Made by a program: the position numbers and the translations under genes
DNA from: JBBPYR01 sp038199755
GTDB taxonomy: Bacteria; Chloroflexota; Ktedonobacteria; Ktedonobacterales; Ktedonobacteraceae
NCBI GenBank assembly: GCA_038199755.1
Contig: JBBPYR010000327.1
Location: forward strand, 1-24,093
Direction of reading: 5' to 3'
DNA length: 24,093 nt
In this document: piece after piece, positions 23,553-24,093 of the stretch
Layout of the letters: the number at the start of each line of letters is the position of its first letter
How positions within the stretch are numbered: the first letter of the stretch is position 1
Notes under the pieces: generated by a model
The model's input: the letters and a program-made list of their open reading frames with translations, nothing else
Database searches by the model: none
What the model was told of the DNA's origin: nothing

Positions 23553-23896
23553 GTGAACGCTCCTTTCCGCCAAACATAGATATAGCCAACACCCAGAACC
23601 AGCAAGAAGACGAGCAATTCAATAAGGCCGAACAGCTGGAGTTGTTTGAGTAGAATGGCAAGAGGATAAAAAGAAACAATTTCGATATCAAAAGCAATAA
23701 AAAGCATACCCGTTAAAAGATATTTAACAGGAAAACGACGTTTTGGGGCTTCAATTTCTTGAATACCGCATTCATATGGGGCTAACTTCTCCGGTGTGGG
23801 CTTTTTGGGGCCAAGCACGGCGGTTATAGCCATCACCAGGATACCGAAGAGGACAGCCAACGTCACCATAACAAGGATGGGGAGTGTGTTTCCCAT
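23543..23896 (-). CDS. nuoA: NADH-quinone oxidoreductase subunit A (NuoA)
   Basis: The 117-residue membrane subunit has three helices and helps hold NuoH, NuoJ and NuoK to the peripheral arm. YECG (41-44) in the first loop and the RFPVKYLLTGMLFIAFDIEI stretch (54-73) with Asp70 and Glu72 are family hallmarks. The start is the ATG at 23896, preceded by AAAGGAA; the frame extends to 23962 but without similarity. It is the first gene of the operon, about 110 bases downstream of the predicted transcription start. Confidence 0.96.
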   Translation of the reverse strand: MGNTLPILVMVTLAVLFGILVMAITAVLGPKKPTPEKLAPYECGIQEIEAPKRRFPVKYLLTGMLFIAFDIEIVSFYPLAILLKQLQLFGLIELLVFLLVLGVGYIYVWRKGAFTWE

Positions 23897-24014
23897 GGGT
23901 GGGATTCCTTTTATATTTCTCTGTTCTGAGCGGTGCGCGTAGCCTCGTTGCGCCGCGACCAAACCACTTGTATCACATGTAAGCTAGTGTCCAAAGTACA
24001 CTTCCTCACTGTGT

Positions 24015-24043
24015 ATCCTAGCACAGCTAGGCTAAGGTGTCAA
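24015..24043 (-). promoter_or_regulatory. Predicted nuo operon promoter with overlapping palindrome
   Basis: On the minus strand TTGACA (24043-24038) and TAGGAT (24020-24015) are separated by exactly 17 bp, a strong sigma-70-type promoter. Transcription would start near 24008. The perfect inverted repeat CCTAGC-ACA-GCTAGG (24017-24031) overlaps the -10 box and spacer, a position that suits a repressor. It does not resemble the Rex site (TTGTGAA-type). Confidence 0.75.
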
Positions 24044-24093
24044 ATAGCTAGCCGCAAGTACACAAGACAACACCGACCGAAAACATGTACGTT

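Overview
The window looks like a piece of a Chloroflexota chromosome, most probably of the class Ktedonobacteria. This is inferred from the complete 14-gene complex I operon in nuoA-to-nuoN order with separate nuoC and nuoD, a SigZ-type sigma factor beside an arsenite methyltransferase, a Ser/Thr kinase fused to a NACHT ATPase, and short GTAGGG-ended dispersed repeats. No rRNA marker is present, so the placement is an inference.

Left part (1-7839). An arsenite methyltransferase gene (+) sits downstream of two copies of a ~36-bp repeat. It converges, across a hairpin terminator, on a leftward run of genes: a SigZ-like sigma factor with a cysteine-rich tail, a small SCP2-fold lipid-binding protein, a monoamine-oxidase-type FAD enzyme, and an 1140-residue protein with kinase, NACHT ATPase, multi-span membrane and zinc-ribbon parts. 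An unrecognised 168-residue gene (+) diverges from the kinase gene and ends at a strong bidirectional terminator at 7859-7900.

Right part (7913-24093, all minus strand). The nuo operon runs from a clear sigma-70-type promoter at 24015-24043 down to nuoN. It encodes all 14 core subunits of the proton-pumping NADH:quinone oxidoreductase: the NADH module (NuoE, F, G), the connecting and quinone module (NuoB, C, D, I) and the membrane arm (NuoA, H, J, K, L, M, N). Genes are mostly overlapping or a few bases apart.

The most unusual stretch is 14783-15646, between nuoH and nuoI. It holds two VapB-like antitoxin genes, the remains of a PIN-domain (VapC) toxin gene that has lost its middle, and a perfect 24-bp inverted repeat whose arm supplies the nuoH stop codon. 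Other GTAGGG-type repeats lie in the nuoC/nuoD and nuoM/nuoN gaps, and the nuoM/nuoN copy shares 15 identical bases with the repeat upstream of the methyltransferase gene. NuoL carries Gly where the family normally has the key TM5 Glu, and NuoN has a ~74-residue Thr/Ala/Ser-rich insert before its last membrane helix.

No gene-free stretch exceeds 300 bases. No tRNA, rRNA, CRISPR array or intact transposase was seen.
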